Of a DNA stretch of 46,743 bases, positions 34,205 through 43,211 are shown one piece after another (within the stretch, counting starts at the first letter, position 1; each line of letters opens with the position of its first letter). Source of the stretch: an uncultured Clostridia bacterium (GTDB taxonomy: Bacteria > Bacillota > Clostridia > TANB77 > CAG-508); contig CALXAP010000015.1 of the NCBI GenBank assembly GCA_944386325.1, positions 1-46,743 on the forward strand. Direction: 5' to 3'. The position numbers were made by a program, and so were the translations under genes. Below the pieces are notes generated by a model. The model was not told the origin of the DNA. It ran no database searches and saw only the letters and a list, made by a program, of their open reading frames with translations.

Positions 34205-34260
34205 ATAATAATATTAAGTTAAATTAGCAAAAATATATAATATATTTAGAGGTGTATTCT

Positions 34261-35460
34261 ATGTTAATAAGAGAAAAATATTTGAACCAATTAATAGATG
34301 GAAAAGATTTAAATTTAATAAAAGTAATAACTGGTGTAAGAAGAAGTGGAAAAAGTACATTATTATTACAATATAAAGATTATTTAATATCTCAAAATAT
34401 TTTAGAAGATGATATTATATATATGAATTTTGAAAGTGCTAAATGGTATGATATTAAAGATTATAGGGATTTATATTCATATATAAAAGGAAAAATTAAA
34501 AATAACAATAAAAAATATATATTATTAGATGAAGTACAAAATGTTTCTAAATGGGAAAAAGCGGTTAATTCAATATTAGTAGATATTAATTCAGATATAT
34601 ATATAACAGGATCTAATGCATATCTTTTATCAAGTGAGTTAACAACTTTACTTGCAGGAAGAGTTCTTACAGTTAAAATATATCCATTCTCTTTTAGAGA
34701 GTTTATATCCGAATATCCATTTAAAAATAATGAAGATAAATATGAAAAGTTTGATAAGTATTTAAAATATGGTGGAATGCCTATGCTTGTTAATATGAAT
34801 GATAATGAATCTTTGATAATAAATTATTTGAATGATTTAAAAGAGGTTGTCCTTAAAAAAGATGTTATTAATAGGAATAGAATAAAAGATGTTGTTTTTT
34901 TAGATAATTTAATAAAATATATGGCCTCTGTGATAGGAAATTTAACTACACCAAATGCTATTGCTGAATTTATGAGAAAAAATGGTAGTACTATTACAAA
35001 TGAAACTGTAGATTCATATTTGAAAATGTTAGAAAATGCATATTTAATTTATAGAGTTCCACGATATGAATTAAAGGGTAAACAATTATTAAAAACACAA
35101 GGAAAATATTATTTTGTGGATAATGGTTTAAAAAATATAATTGATGGGATGTCTTCTTATGATAGTGGAAGCAGTTATGAAAATTTAATATATATTGAAT
35201 TATTACGTAGAGGATATGAAGTATATATAGGAAAATATAATGATATAGAAATAGACTTTATTGCTATTAAACCAAATGAAAGAGTTTATTATCAAGTTTC
35301 TAGAAGTATTATGGATGAAAAAGTAGAAGAAAGAGAAAAGAAATCATTATTAGCAATACATGACAATTATAAAAAAGTTATATTAACAATGGATAATGTA
35401 AAAAATAAACAGATTGATGGAATAGAGGTAATTAATATTATTGATTTTTTAACATTTTAA
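34261..35460 (+). CDS. AAA family ATPase with C-terminal DUF4143
   Basis: About 399 aa from the ATG at 34261 (GAGGTG RBS seven bases before; a GTG three codons earlier lacks one). Walker A GVRRSGKS lies near residue 26, Walker B YILLDEVQ near 88, and TGSNAYLL (sensor 1-like) near 116. The typical YPFSFREF follows. The C-terminal DUF4143 half has YFVDNGLKN and a nuclease-like EIDFIAIKP...YYQVS core. It is a more distant member of the family at 217-1485, with a more canonical P-loop. Single gene between a regulated promoter and a terminator. The family is sometimes linked with mobile or defence loci, but no function can be assigned. Confidence 0.9.
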   Translation: MLIREKYLNQLIDGKDLNLIKVITGVRRSGKSTLLLQYKDYLISQNILEDDIIYMNFESAKWYDIKDYRDLYSYIKGKIKNNNKKYILLDEVQNVSKWEKAVNSILVDINSDIYITGSNAYLLSSELTTLLAGRVLTVKIYPFSFREFISEYPFKNNEDKYEKFDKYLKYGGMPMLVNMNDNESLIINYLNDLKEVVLKKDVINRNRIKDVVFLDNLIKYMASVIGNLTTPNAIAEFMRKNGSTITNETVDSYLKMLENAYLIYRVPRYELKGKQLLKTQGKYYFVDNGLKNIIDGMSSYDSGSSYENLIYIELLRRGYEVYIGKYNDIEIDFIAIKPNERVYYQVSRSIMDEKVEEREKKSLLAIHDNYKKVILTMDNVKNKQIDGIEVINIIDFLTF

Positions 35461-35495
35461 AAAGCTAAATAAATTATTATAATTTAGCTTTTATT
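35461..35495 (+). terminator. Terminator after the ATPase
   Basis: AAAAGCTAAAT/ATTTAGCTTTT-type stem directly after the stop, followed by Ts. Confidence 0.7.
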
Positions 35496-35609
35496 GTAAA
35501 ATATTTTAATGATTTAATTATCTTTCAATACATCTTTTAATTTTTTCATCACATTTTTTCTATTACCTGCATATATTAATATATAAATATTTAATGATGG
35601 AGGATTAAG

Positions 35610-35999
35610 ATGGATGAGAATATGATTAATAACTTAATGAATATGTTTAAGAATCAACAAAATGCTTCAAATTCAACTGGTCAAACTGAAAATCCTTCAA
35701 TTTCTCCAGAAACAATTAATAATATTATGAATATGATTAAAAATAATAATAATGAAAATTCTTCTGAAACTGGTTCAAATTCTACAAATAATATTGATAT
35801 GGAAACTATTATGAAATTAAAGTCTGTTCTTGATAAAGTAAATACTAGAGATGATCCTCGTTCTAATTTACTTTTATCTTTAAAGCCATACTTAAAAGAA
35901 AGTAGAAAAAGTAAAGTTGAACAATATATTCAACTTTTTAATATGACTAAAGTTTTAGATATTTTTAATAACATGTCTGGTGGTGAAGCTAAAAAATGA
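35610..35999 (+). CDS. Small conserved hypothetical protein (129 aa)
   Basis: An Asn/Ser-rich N-terminal half with two similar NNLMNMFKNQQ / NNIMNMIKNNN segments, then a charged helical half: DDPRSNLLLSLKPYLKESRK near residues 86-105, followed by KVEQYIQLFNMTKVLDIFN. I recognise the C-terminal pattern from small Clostridia proteins of unknown role but cannot name a family. The ATG follows GGAGG. The stop overlaps the start of the next gene (ATGA), so the two are translationally coupled. Confidence 0.8.
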   Translation: MDENMINNLMNMFKNQQNASNSTGQTENPSISPETINNIMNMIKNNNNENSSETGSNSTNNIDMETIMKLKSVLDKVNTRDDPRSNLLLSLKPYLKESRKSKVEQYIQLFNMTKVLDIFNNMSGGEAKK

Positions 36000-36322
36000 T
36001 GTTTCCACCTTTTTATAGATATCCTTATTATAGAAATTATCCTTCATATTATAATAATTATTATCGTACAATACCTAATATTAATCCTATTGATAATAAA
36101 AAAGAAGAAGTAATTCCAGATGAAAAACAAGAAAAAAAAACTAGTTCCCATACGGAAACTAGAACTGAAGATTCTATTAATGATAAACCATTATTTGAAA
36201 TAATGGGTATTAAATTATATTTTGATGATATTCTTTTGCTTTGTTTAATTTTCTTCTTATATCAAGAAGGTACAGATGATTCTTTTTTGATGATAGCATT
36301 AGTATTACTTCTAATGAGTTAA
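35996..36322 (+). CDS. Small membrane protein (108 aa)
   Basis: A Tyr/Pro-rich N-terminus (FPPFYRYPYYRNYPSYYNN), a charged Lys/Glu linker, then a C-terminal domain LFEIMGIKLYFDDILLLCLI with two short hydrophobic segments ending LVLLLMS. The C-terminal half resembles small spore- or envelope-associated Clostridia proteins, but I cannot assign a role. It overlaps the preceding gene by ATGA and converges on the phosphorylase gene with one base between stops; no terminator is visible. Confidence 0.75.
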   Translation: MMFPPFYRYPYYRNYPSYYNNYYRTIPNINPIDNKKEEVIPDEKQEKKTSSHTETRTEDSINDKPLFEIMGIKLYFDDILLLCLIFFLYQEGTDDSFLMIALVLLLMS

Positions 36323-36323
36323 T

Positions 36324-37631
36324 TTATTTTGTTAATATTTCTATTACTGTTTTGTTTTTAGAAACTTTTCTATTTGTAATTTCAAATGCTTTTACTAAAT
36401 TTATTAAAGCACCCTTTGTTTTAGCTTCATCATTTGTATTTATATATGCTAATGCTTCTCCTACTTCTACATAATCTCCACTTTTTTTGTTTAACAAAAT
36501 ACCTGCTGTATAATCTATATCATCTTCTTTGTTTACTCTTCCTGCACCTAAATATCTTGAAACACTTCCTACAATTTCTGCATCTATTCTTTTTACATAT
36601 CCTGTCTCTTCTGATAAAATTGGAATTACAAATTTTGATTTTTCAAATTTACTTGGATCTTTTATATATGAAATATCTCCTCCTTGATTTTCTACTAATT
36701 CTAAGAATTTATTAAATGCTTTTCTACTATATATTGCTTCCCTTACCATTTCTATATTTTCATTTATATTTTTATTATATCCTGAAAGATATATCATATA
36801 TGCTCCCATTGTTTCTACTATCTCTTTAACATCTTCTGGAATATGCCCTCTTAAACAATCTATAGCTTCTTTTACTTCTAAATTATTTCCTATAGCATAT
36901 CCTAGAGGCTCATCCATATTTGTTATTATACTTACTGTTTCTTTATCTACCATTTTTCCTATTTTATTCATACATCTTGCTAAACTTTCTGCTTCTTGTT
37001 TTGTTTTCATGAAAGCACCGCTTCCAACTGTTACATCTAAAACTATTTTATTTGCACCTGAGGCTATTTTCTTACTCATTATACTAGATGCAATTAGTGG
37101 TATACTTTTTGTACATGCTATTGCATCTCTTAAAGCATATATCTTCTTATCTGCAGGTACGATATTTTCTGTTTGCCCAATAAGACTTATTCCTATATTT
37201 TGAACATTTTCTATAAATTGGCTTACACTTAAATCTGTATTATATCCTGGTATTGATTTTAATTTATCTATTGTTCCTCCTGTAATTCCAAGTCCTCTTC
37301 CAGACATTTTTGCTACAGGAATTCCTATTGAAGCAATTATTGGCATTAATATAAGTGTTATTTTATCTCCTACTCCTCCTGTACTATGCTTGTCTACAAC
37401 ATTTTCTGATATTTTTGATAAATCTAATTTCTCACCTGAGTTTGCCATAGATATTGTTAAATTTGCAATTTCCTCTTCTGTCATGCCATTTATACAAATA
37501 GCCATAATTAAAGCTGCTGCATGATAATCTGTTATCTCTCCATTTGTATATTCTCTAACAAAATATTCTATTTCGTTTTTATCTAATTGTTTAGAATCTC
37601 TTTTTTTAGCAATTATCTCTTGTATATTCAT
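36324..37631 (-). CDS. pdp: Pyrimidine-nucleoside (thymidine) phosphorylase
   Basis: A 435-aa cytosolic enzyme cleaving pyrimidine nucleosides with phosphate to base and (deoxy)ribose-1-phosphate. The three family regions are present: an N-terminal helical domain (EIIAKKRDSKQL), the phosphate-binding KHSTGGVGDK near residue 85, and SGRGLGITGGTIDKL near 110. The latter has Ile where Escherichia coli thymidine phosphorylase has the active-site His (SGRGLGHTGG). Lys and Ser of the base site fit RDAIACTKSIPLIASSIMSKK near residues 168-188. The C-terminal PYNP domain (VKRIDAEIVGSVSRYLGAGR) is intact. RBS TAGGAGG. It follows rnhB by 17 bp and is the last gene of its operon. Confidence 0.9.
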   Translation of the reverse strand: MNIQEIIAKKRDSKQLDKNEIEYFVREYTNGEITDYHAAALIMAICINGMTEEEIANLTISMANSGEKLDLSKISENVVDKHSTGGVGDKITLILMPIIASIGIPVAKMSGRGLGITGGTIDKLKSIPGYNTDLSVSQFIENVQNIGISLIGQTENIVPADKKIYALRDAIACTKSIPLIASSIMSKKIASGANKIVLDVTVGSGAFMKTKQEAESLARCMNKIGKMVDKETVSIITNMDEPLGYAIGNNLEVKEAIDCLRGHIPEDVKEIVETMGAYMIYLSGYNKNINENIEMVREAIYSRKAFNKFLELVENQGGDISYIKDPSKFEKSKFVIPILSEETGYVKRIDAEIVGSVSRYLGAGRVNKEDDIDYTAGILLNKKSGDYVEVGEALAYINTNDEAKTKGALINLVKAFEITNRKVSKNKTVIEILTK

Positions 37632-37648
37632 TTTAACCTCCTAAAATA

Positions 37649-38279
37649 TTAAAAATTTTTAACAAAACTTTTTCTATGCAAATTGCATATTCCATATTCT
37701 TTTATTGCTTGAATATGTTTACTTGTTCCATATCCTTTGTTTTGTGCAAATCCATATTGTGGATATATTTCATCCCATTGTCTCATTATCCTATCTCTTG
37801 TAACTTTTGCGATTATAGAAGCTGCTGATATACTATATATTTTTGCATCTCCTTTTATTACCGATTTATATGGTATTCCGCAGTGTATTTATATGTTCTA
37901 AAGCATCTACTAATACTAAATCTGGTTTTATTTTCATTTCTGAAATTGCATTTGTTAATGCTAATTTAGTTGCATTTAATATATTTATGTTATCTATTTG
38001 TTGTTGATCTACAATACCTATTCCATAAGCAATTGCCTCGTTTACAATTTGCTCATACAATTTTTCTCTTTTCTTTTCTGAAACTTTTTTAGAATCGTTT
38101 ATACCTTCAATAAAAGAATCTTTTGGCATTATAACTGCTCCAACAACAACTGGTCCTGCTAAAGGTCCTCTGCCTGCTTCGTCTATTCCACATATGTATT
38201 TTATATTATTATTTTGCTCATATATATTTTTTTCATACTCTTTTAATAAATGTAATCTTTGTATTTCTTTTTCTTTCAA
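37649..38279 (-). pseudogene. rnhB: Ribonuclease HII, frameshifted
   Basis: RNase HII removes ribonucleotides from DNA. CGIDEAGRGPLAGPVVVGAV (residues 30-49) carries the catalytic Asp-Glu, and [11 protein letters not shown] is the next conserved strand. The frame then breaks near 37879-37884. In the other frame the protein continues [36 protein letters not shown] to a stop at 37649, giving a normal ~210-aa length. One extra base directly before TGCGGAAT explains it. As this enzyme is usually kept, a sequencing error is the simplest explanation. The start is TTG at 38279, following the GGAGG in the end of the preceding gene at rather long spacing. Confidence 0.85.
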
Positions 38280-38284
38280 TTTTA

Positions 38285-38777
38285 CTACATTTCCTCCTGA
38301 ATTACTGCTAAATCGCTTAATTTATAATATGTTTTATCATCTGTATGTTTATATCCTGGGTAATATATTATTTCTTCTGATTCATAATTAACTATATATT
38401 TTTCGTTATCTTTTAGTTTTATAGAATCTAGACCTTCTTCATTTAATATATCTTGATTCCATAAATAATAACTTTGATAACTTGCATCTGATTCGTTTAT
38501 TACTCCTTCATTTTTTAATTTATCTATATCTGCATCTCCTGTTATATCTGCAACTTTTGTACCTTTTAAAGGTGTATTTGCATCAAAACCGATTTTTTTC
38601 AGATATAACTTTTACTCTTGCTTGTATTAGTAACATGTTTGTATCTAATGTTTTTAAGTTTGCATTACTAAATAAATCAGACCCTACTTTTAGAGATACT
38701 CCTGTAATTATTACTAAAATTATTATTGTGATTACTAATGCTATTAATGTTATTCCTTTTGCATTTTTATTCAACAT
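38285..38777 (-). pseudogene. Small prepilin-like protein, frameshifted in an A-run
   Basis: The ATG at 38777 (RBS GGAGG) encodes MLNKNAKG-ITLIALVITIIILVIITGVS, a prepilin-type leader with hydrophobic helix. The frame ends early at 38583. Dropping one A from the seven-A run near 38594-38600 continues SEKIGFDANTPLKG and a further ~95 residues (LNEEGLDSIKLKD, VNYESEEIIYYPGY) to the stop at 38285. The intact protein would be ~164 aa, a minor pseudopilin-like secreted protein. First gene of an operon with rnhB and pdp. Confidence 0.75.
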
Positions 38778-38808
38778 GTGTTTTCCTCCATAATTTATAG
38801 TTTTTATT

Positions 38809-38837
38809 ATTATATATATATATATTAAAAAAAGCAA
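38809..38837 (-). promoter_or_regulatory. Promoter of the prepilin-rnhB-pdp operon
   Basis: Minus strand TTGCTT (38837-38832), 17 nt of alternating TA, TATAAT (38814-38809). Confidence 0.55.
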
Positions 38838-38933
38838 TATGATTTTTTTATTAGCAGAAAATTTTTCCTCTTTTATTTATAATTTAAACATGCTATAATA
38901 AGTTATCAAAAAACATATATTTTTACTTTTTCC

Positions 38934-38950
38934 TTCACAAAAGTTTCACA
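38934..38950 (+). promoter_or_regulatory. Doubled TTCACA motif upstream of htrA
   Basis: Two TTCACA motifs start 11 bp apart (38934 and 38945), one helical turn. Bacillus htrA-type genes carry repeated TTTTCACA-like octamers for the CssR stress regulator, so a similar control is possible here. The core promoter itself is unclear. Confidence 0.4.
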
Positions 38951-39013
38951 AATAAATAGTATTATTTATTTGTTCTAGGATATTATATTATTAATATTAG
39001 GAGGTTATTTAAA

Positions 39014-40225
39014 ATGAGTGATAATGATAAATCTTATAAAAAAGTAGATAATTTTTATAAAGAAGAAAAAAGTCATGCATCTTTTGGTCACAGTGTAGCA
39101 ATTCCATTTCTATCAGGTGTTATTGGTGCTGTTTTAGTTGTTGGAACATGCTTTTGTGTTCCACAAATACGAGATAATTTATTTAAAACAGAGGTAGCTA
39201 CAACTACTAATGCAGGTACAAATAGTAGTTCATCTGCAAATCAGAATTTAAATGTAGTTTCTCTTTCAAATTATGAAGATACATCTATTGGTGTAGCAAA
39301 TAAAGTCCTACCTTCTATAGTAGGAATAGAAATAAAATATTCTGTAAATTCTATATTTGGTCAAAGTGGTTCTGCAGAAGCAAGTGGTTCAGGAATTATT
39401 ATTAGTGAAGATGGATATATTTTAACAAATAACCATGTTGTTAGTACTTCTTCAGATAATTCATTTTACCAAATTACACAAGCTACACAAATAAATGTAT
39501 ATTTATATAATGATTCAACTGCATATCCTGCTACTATAGTAGGTCAAGATGAATTAACAGATATTGCTGTAATTAAAATTGATAAAACAGGTTTAACTCC
39601 TGCTGAACTTGGTGATTCAGATTCAGTTCAGGTTGGTGCTTTTGCAATGGCTGTTGGTAATCCTCTTGGAATGCAAAGTAGTATAACATGTGGAAATATC
39701 AGCGCTGTAAATAGAGAACTTACAGATTCAGATGGAAAAACTGGTACTTATATTCAAACAGATGCAGCTATTAACTCTGGTAATAGTGGTGGTGCATTAG
39801 TAAATAGTAAGGGTCAAGTTATAGGTATTAATACATTAAAATTATCTGCAACAGGTGTAGAGGGAATGGGATTTGCAATTCCTATTAATTCTGTAAAAGA
39901 TATTTATTCTCAATTAATACAATATAATAAAGTTAAGAGACCTTATATTGGTTTAACAGGTAGAGATGTGGATGAGCAAACAGCAAAATATTACAATATA
40001 CCAGAAGGTATATATGTAGTATCTGTAGAGAGTTTTTCTCCTGCTGAAAAAGCTGGATTTAAAATTGGTGATGTTATAACTCAAATTGATGGTAAAGATG
40101 TTAAGAATATGGATGAATTAAATGAAATTAAATTCCAACATAATATTGGTGATACTATTACTTTAAAAATTATTAGAGATGGTCAAGAAATGGATTTAAG
40201 TTTAACTTTAGCAGAACAACCTTAG
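39014..40225 (+). CDS. htrA: HtrA/DegP-family serine protease
   Basis: A 403-aa membrane-anchored protease for misfolded exported proteins. A short cytoplasmic tail precedes one TM helix (~30-48, FLSGVIGAVLVVGTCFCV), then a Ser/Thr/Asn linker, the trypsin-like domain with the triad His in TNNHVV (~140), Asp in LTDIAVIKID (~182) and Ser in GNSGGALVN (~258), and one PDZ domain (~300-400, RPYIGLTGRDVD...AGFKIGDVITQIDGKDV). The ATG follows TAGGAGG. Monocistronic between a promoter region with TTCACA repeats and a very strong terminator. With HtpX/LemA nearby, it points to envelope stress handling. Confidence 0.95.
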   Translation: MSDNDKSYKKVDNFYKEEKSHASFGHSVAIPFLSGVIGAVLVVGTCFCVPQIRDNLFKTEVATTTNAGTNSSSSANQNLNVVSLSNYEDTSIGVANKVLPSIVGIEIKYSVNSIFGQSGSAEASGSGIIISEDGYILTNNHVVSTSSDNSFYQITQATQINVYLYNDSTAYPATIVGQDELTDIAVIKIDKTGLTPAELGDSDSVQVGAFAMAVGNPLGMQSSITCGNISAVNRELTDSDGKTGTYIQTDAAINSGNSGGALVNSKGQVIGINTLKLSATGVEGMGFAIPINSVKDIYSQLIQYNKVKRPYIGLTGRDVDEQTAKYYNIPEGIYVVSVESFSPAEKAGFKIGDVITQIDGKDVKNMDELNEIKFQHNIGDTITLKIIRDGQEMDLSLTLAEQP

Positions 40226-40226
40226 T

Positions 40227-40280
40227 AATGTGATAAAAGCGAAAAAAATCAAATGTATTTTTTTCGCTTTTATCACATTA
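40227..40280 (+). terminator. Strong terminator of htrA
   Basis: A 22-bp perfect stem (AATGTGATAAAAGCGAAAAA and complement) with a nine-base loop directly after the stop. Confidence 0.85.
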
Positions 40281-40369
40281 AATTCACAAAATGAACATAA
40301 TTTATTTGTATTATATATACGAACCAATTAAAATTGGTATTTAAAATAAAAAACATCCCCTTTTTATTT

Positions 40370-40407
40370 TAAAACACAGACATTTGATGATGTCTGTGTT
40401 TTTATTT
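40370..40407 (-). terminator. Terminator of the DUF4163-type gene
   Basis: AAAACACAGACA/TGTCTGTGTTTT stem with an eight-base loop between convergent genes; A- and T-runs on both sides let it serve either strand. Confidence 0.75.
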
Positions 40408-40425
40408 TTATTAATCTAAGATTTA

Positions 40426-41268
40426 TCAACATACTATTAAATCGTATTCACTTGTATTATTATTATTACCATATGGATATATTATGTATATATATCCATT
40501 ATTAGCTAAAAAATATGTTGTTGTATTTTCTAATTTATACATATTATCATCTGGATTTCTCTTATATACTGTATATCCAATATTACTTAAATCTTCTGAA
40601 TTTTTACTTTTTTCTTCTATTTCTTTATTTATTTTATTTTGCAATGATGATTTATTAATTTGTTTGAAATTTAAAAATTCATCTAATGTAACTAAATTTC
40701 CATTATCAGTATTATAATTGTATGTTGTAATTATAACTCTTTGAGGATTATTTCCTTCTTTTAAAGTTGCTTTTATTACTAATGAAATTACATTATAATT
40801 TACATATGCAATATAATCTATGTTATATATTGTATATTCTAATTGCTGTGCTGAAACTATTTGTGATAATTTGCTTACATAAAGCTGTTCTATTTGCATA
40901 TTTATTTTATCTGCATTATCACTTACTATGTTTAAATATGGAACATTTACATTTAGTTCATATTTATCTCTTTCTTCTTTTATATATTGGTTTGATGTAT
41001 AAACTAAATCTTTATTTGAATATCTTCTTACTGCTTTATTTGCTATATTTTGAGTAGTATATTCTAATGTATTTGTAAACATTGTATTAAATTTATTTTT
41101 TGCTTGTTCTTCTGCTTCGTTTGCTTGTATTATAGCACTATTGTCTTTTCCTATCATTAAAGTATCGTTTTCAGAATTTGGATAAAATATTTGTGCATAA
41201 ACACCTATTCCAATAGCTATAATACATACAATAACTATTGCTAAATATATATAATATCTTTTATCCAT
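40426..41268 (-). CDS. Membrane-anchored DUF4163/DUF3298 (RsiV/PdaC-like) protein
   Basis: A 280-aa protein with an N-terminal TM anchor (residues 5-26) and an extracytoplasmic domain. The order (ELNVNVPYLNI near residue 110, YTIYNIDYIAYVNYNVISLVI near 145, then TLDEFLNF and a C-terminal TYFLANNGYIYIIYPYG) matches the DUF4163 plus DUF3298 architecture seen in RsiV-type lysozyme-sensing anti-sigma factors and in PdaC. No deacetylase domain follows and no sigma-factor gene is adjacent, so the role is open: envelope binding is likely. Preceded by a good promoter (41309-41337). Confidence 0.75.
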   Translation of the reverse strand: MDKRYYIYLAIVIVCIIAIGIGVYAQIFYPNSENDTLMIGKDNSAIIQANEAEEQAKNKFNTMFTNTLEYTTQNIANKAVRRYSNKDLVYTSNQYIKEERDKYELNVNVPYLNIVSDNADKINMQIEQLYVSKLSQIVSAQQLEYTIYNIDYIAYVNYNVISLVIKATLKEGNNPQRVIITTYNYNTDNGNLVTLDEFLNFKQINKSSLQNKINKEIEEKSKNSEDLSNIGYTVYKRNPDDNMYKLENTTTYFLANNGYIYIIYPYGNNNNTSEYDLIVC

Positions 41269-41308
41269 AAATTCACCGCTTTCTATATAAATATAATATC
41301 CCTATTTA

Positions 41309-41337
41309 ATTATACCATTTATAGAAATTTTTTTCAA
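41309..41337 (-). promoter_or_regulatory. Promoter of the DUF4163-type gene
   Basis: Minus strand TTGAAA (41337-41332), 17 nt, TATAAT (41314-41309). Confidence 0.75.
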
Positions 41338-41366
41338 TATTCACAAAACCATTATCTAGCAGTTTT

Positions 41367-41619
41367 GTTACAATTCACGGCATACGAATTTGATATAATA
41401 ATATTGAATAAATTTTTCGGCTCAATACGATATTTAAGAATTTGTAAAATAATTTAATGAACCTCTTTCATTCAGGCTCAAAATCATAGATTTTGCCCAT
41501 GAACATTCCTAATTAAATTATATAACAAATTCTATAAACATCTCCAATCGCATTCAAAATTTATTTTATATTATTATATCAAATTCTTTATATTATTTTT
41601 TTAGCAATGAATAGTAACA
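41367..41619. repeat. Element B, copy 4 (inverted, complete)
   Basis: Inverted relative to copies 1-3. Ends GTTACAATTCACGG (41367) and TGAATAGTAAC (41609-41619) match the ends of copy 3. The outer arms GAATTTGATATAATAATAT and complement differ from those of copy 3 (GAATTTGAAATAAT) by a compensated change. It sits between two divergent promoters. Confidence 0.75.
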
Positions 41620-41657
41620 TATAGTCACTAAAAAAACACAAAAAGTACACATATTTA

Positions 41658-41686
41658 TTGTAGAATTAAATAAAATATGTTATTAT
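41658..41686 (+). promoter_or_regulatory. Promoter of lemA-htpX
   Basis: TTGTAG (41658-41663), 17 nt, TATTAT (41681-41686). Confidence 0.6.
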
Positions 41687-41718
41687 AATATTTGAAAAAA
41701 TTAATAAGGAGGAATAAT

Positions 41719-42276
41719 ATGACAGCATTAATTATAATTGCAATTATTGTAATTTTAGTTGTTGTTCTTATAGCATTATACAATGGTTTGGTTCAAGCAA
41801 GACAAAAAGTTGAAAATGCTTGGGCTCAAATTGATGTACAATTACAAAGAAGATTTGATTTAATTCCAAATCTTATAGAAACTGTAAAGGGATATATGCA
41901 ACATGAAAGAGATGTTTTAACTAAAGTTACAGAATTAAGAAATTCTTGGACAGATGCAACTACAGTTGGAGAAAAAGCTAATCTAGATAATAAATTAAGT
42001 GAATCTTTAAAAAGTATTATGGCTGTTGCAGAAGGTTACCCAGATTTAAAAGCTAGCCAAAACTTTTCTGAATTACAAGAAGAATTAAGAAACACTGAAA
42101 ATAAAATTTCTTTTTCTAGACAATTTTATAATGACAGTGTAACAATATATAACACAAAATTAGAAACAGTTCCAACAAATATTATTGCATCTATGTTTAA
42201 ATTCAAACCTAAAGAATTATTTGAAGTAGAAAATGAAGAAATTAAAAAGAATATAAAAGTAGATTTTAATAATTAG
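41719..42276 (+). CDS. lemA: LemA family protein
   Basis: 186 aa from the ATG at 41719, chosen because AAGGAGG lies just upstream; an earlier in-frame TTG has no RBS. A short N-terminal TM helix (residues 2-24) is followed by the LemA signature: [36 protein letters not shown], then long coiled helices and [19 protein letters not shown]. LemA proteins are membrane-bound helical proteins of unclear function commonly paired with HtpX or TPM-domain proteins. The next gene starts 26 bp later and encodes HtpX, so the two form an operon. Confidence 0.92.
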   Translation: MTALIIIAIIVILVVVLIALYNGLVQARQKVENAWAQIDVQLQRRFDLIPNLIETVKGYMQHERDVLTKVTELRNSWTDATTVGEKANLDNKLSESLKSIMAVAEGYPDLKASQNFSELQEELRNTENKISFSRQFYNDSVTIYNTKLETVPTNIIASMFKFKPKELFEVENEEIKKNIKVDFNN

Positions 42277-42302
42277 TCTATTTTTAAGTAAGAGGTATAA
42301 GT

Positions 42303-43196
42303 ATGTTTGAAGATATTAAGAAAAATAAAATGAAAACAGGCCTAATTGTATCTATATTTATAATAGTAATTACTTTAATTATTTATTATATTTGTACTTA
42401 TTTTGATTTTGGACCATATTCAATCATAATTGCTCTTGCTTTTTCAATAATCTCTGCTTGGGCATCTTACTATAATTCAGATAAAATAATTTTATCTATG
42501 AATCATGCAAGACCTGCGACACCTGAAGAAGATCAAAAGTTAGTTAATATTTTAGATTCTCTAATCGTTGCAGCAGGTATGGAAGATAAACCAAAACTAT
42601 ATGTTATGGATTCTCCTCAAGAAAATGCTTTTGCAACTGGTAGAAATCCTAAACATTCTGTTATCTGTGTTACAACAGGACTTTTAGAAAAATTAGATTA
42701 TTATGAACTTGAAGGAGTTGTAGCTCACGAACTTGCACATATAAAAAATTATGATATACGTTTATCAGCTGTTGTTACTGTTATGGTAGGACTTGTAGTA
42801 ATGTTAGCAGATTTATGTTCAAGAGCATTATTTTGGGGAGTTGGTGAAAAGGAAGATAATAGGAATAGTAATCCTATAATTATGATTATTGGATTAGTTC
42901 TTTTAGTATTATCACCTATATTTTCAAAATTAATTCAACTTGCAGTTTCAAGAAGAAGAGAATTTTTAGCAGATGCAACTGCTGTAGAATTTACAAGAAA
43001 TCCACAAGGATTGATTTCTGCTCTTGAAAAAATAAGTCAAGATACAAATGAATTACAATATGCAAATGAATCTACTTCACATATGTATATTGCAAATCCA
43101 TTTAAAAATAAAGAGGGTAAGAAGAAAAAAACAGATTGGTTTTCAACACACCCTCCAATTGAGGCTAGAATAGAGGCTTTAAGAAATATAAGATAA
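42303..43196 (+). CDS. htpX: HtpX-like M48 zinc metalloprotease
   Basis: A 297-aa membrane protease that degrades damaged membrane proteins. Two N-terminal TM helices (~12-32 and 36-56), the zinc motif HELAH (~142-146) within VVAHELAHIKNYDIR, and two further hydrophobic segments (~155-175 and ~193-217). The third zinc ligand is the Glu in SRRREFLADATAV. The C-terminal THPPIEARIEALR is typical of HtpX. Length matches the family. Co-transcribed with lemA. No separate terminator except the palindromic element starting 16 bp after the stop. Confidence 0.95.
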   Translation: MFEDIKKNKMKTGLIVSIFIIVITLIIYYICTYFDFGPYSIIIALAFSIISAWASYYNSDKIILSMNHARPATPEEDQKLVNILDSLIVAAGMEDKPKLYVMDSPQENAFATGRNPKHSVICVTTGLLEKLDYYELEGVVAHELAHIKNYDIRLSAVVTVMVGLVVMLADLCSRALFWGVGEKEDNRNSNPIIMIIGLVLLVLSPIFSKLIQLAVSRRREFLADATAVEFTRNPQGLISALEKISQDTNELQYANESTSHMYIANPFKNKEGKKKKTDWFSTHPPIEARIEALRNIR

Positions 43197-43211
43197 GATA
43201 AAATTCTTTTA

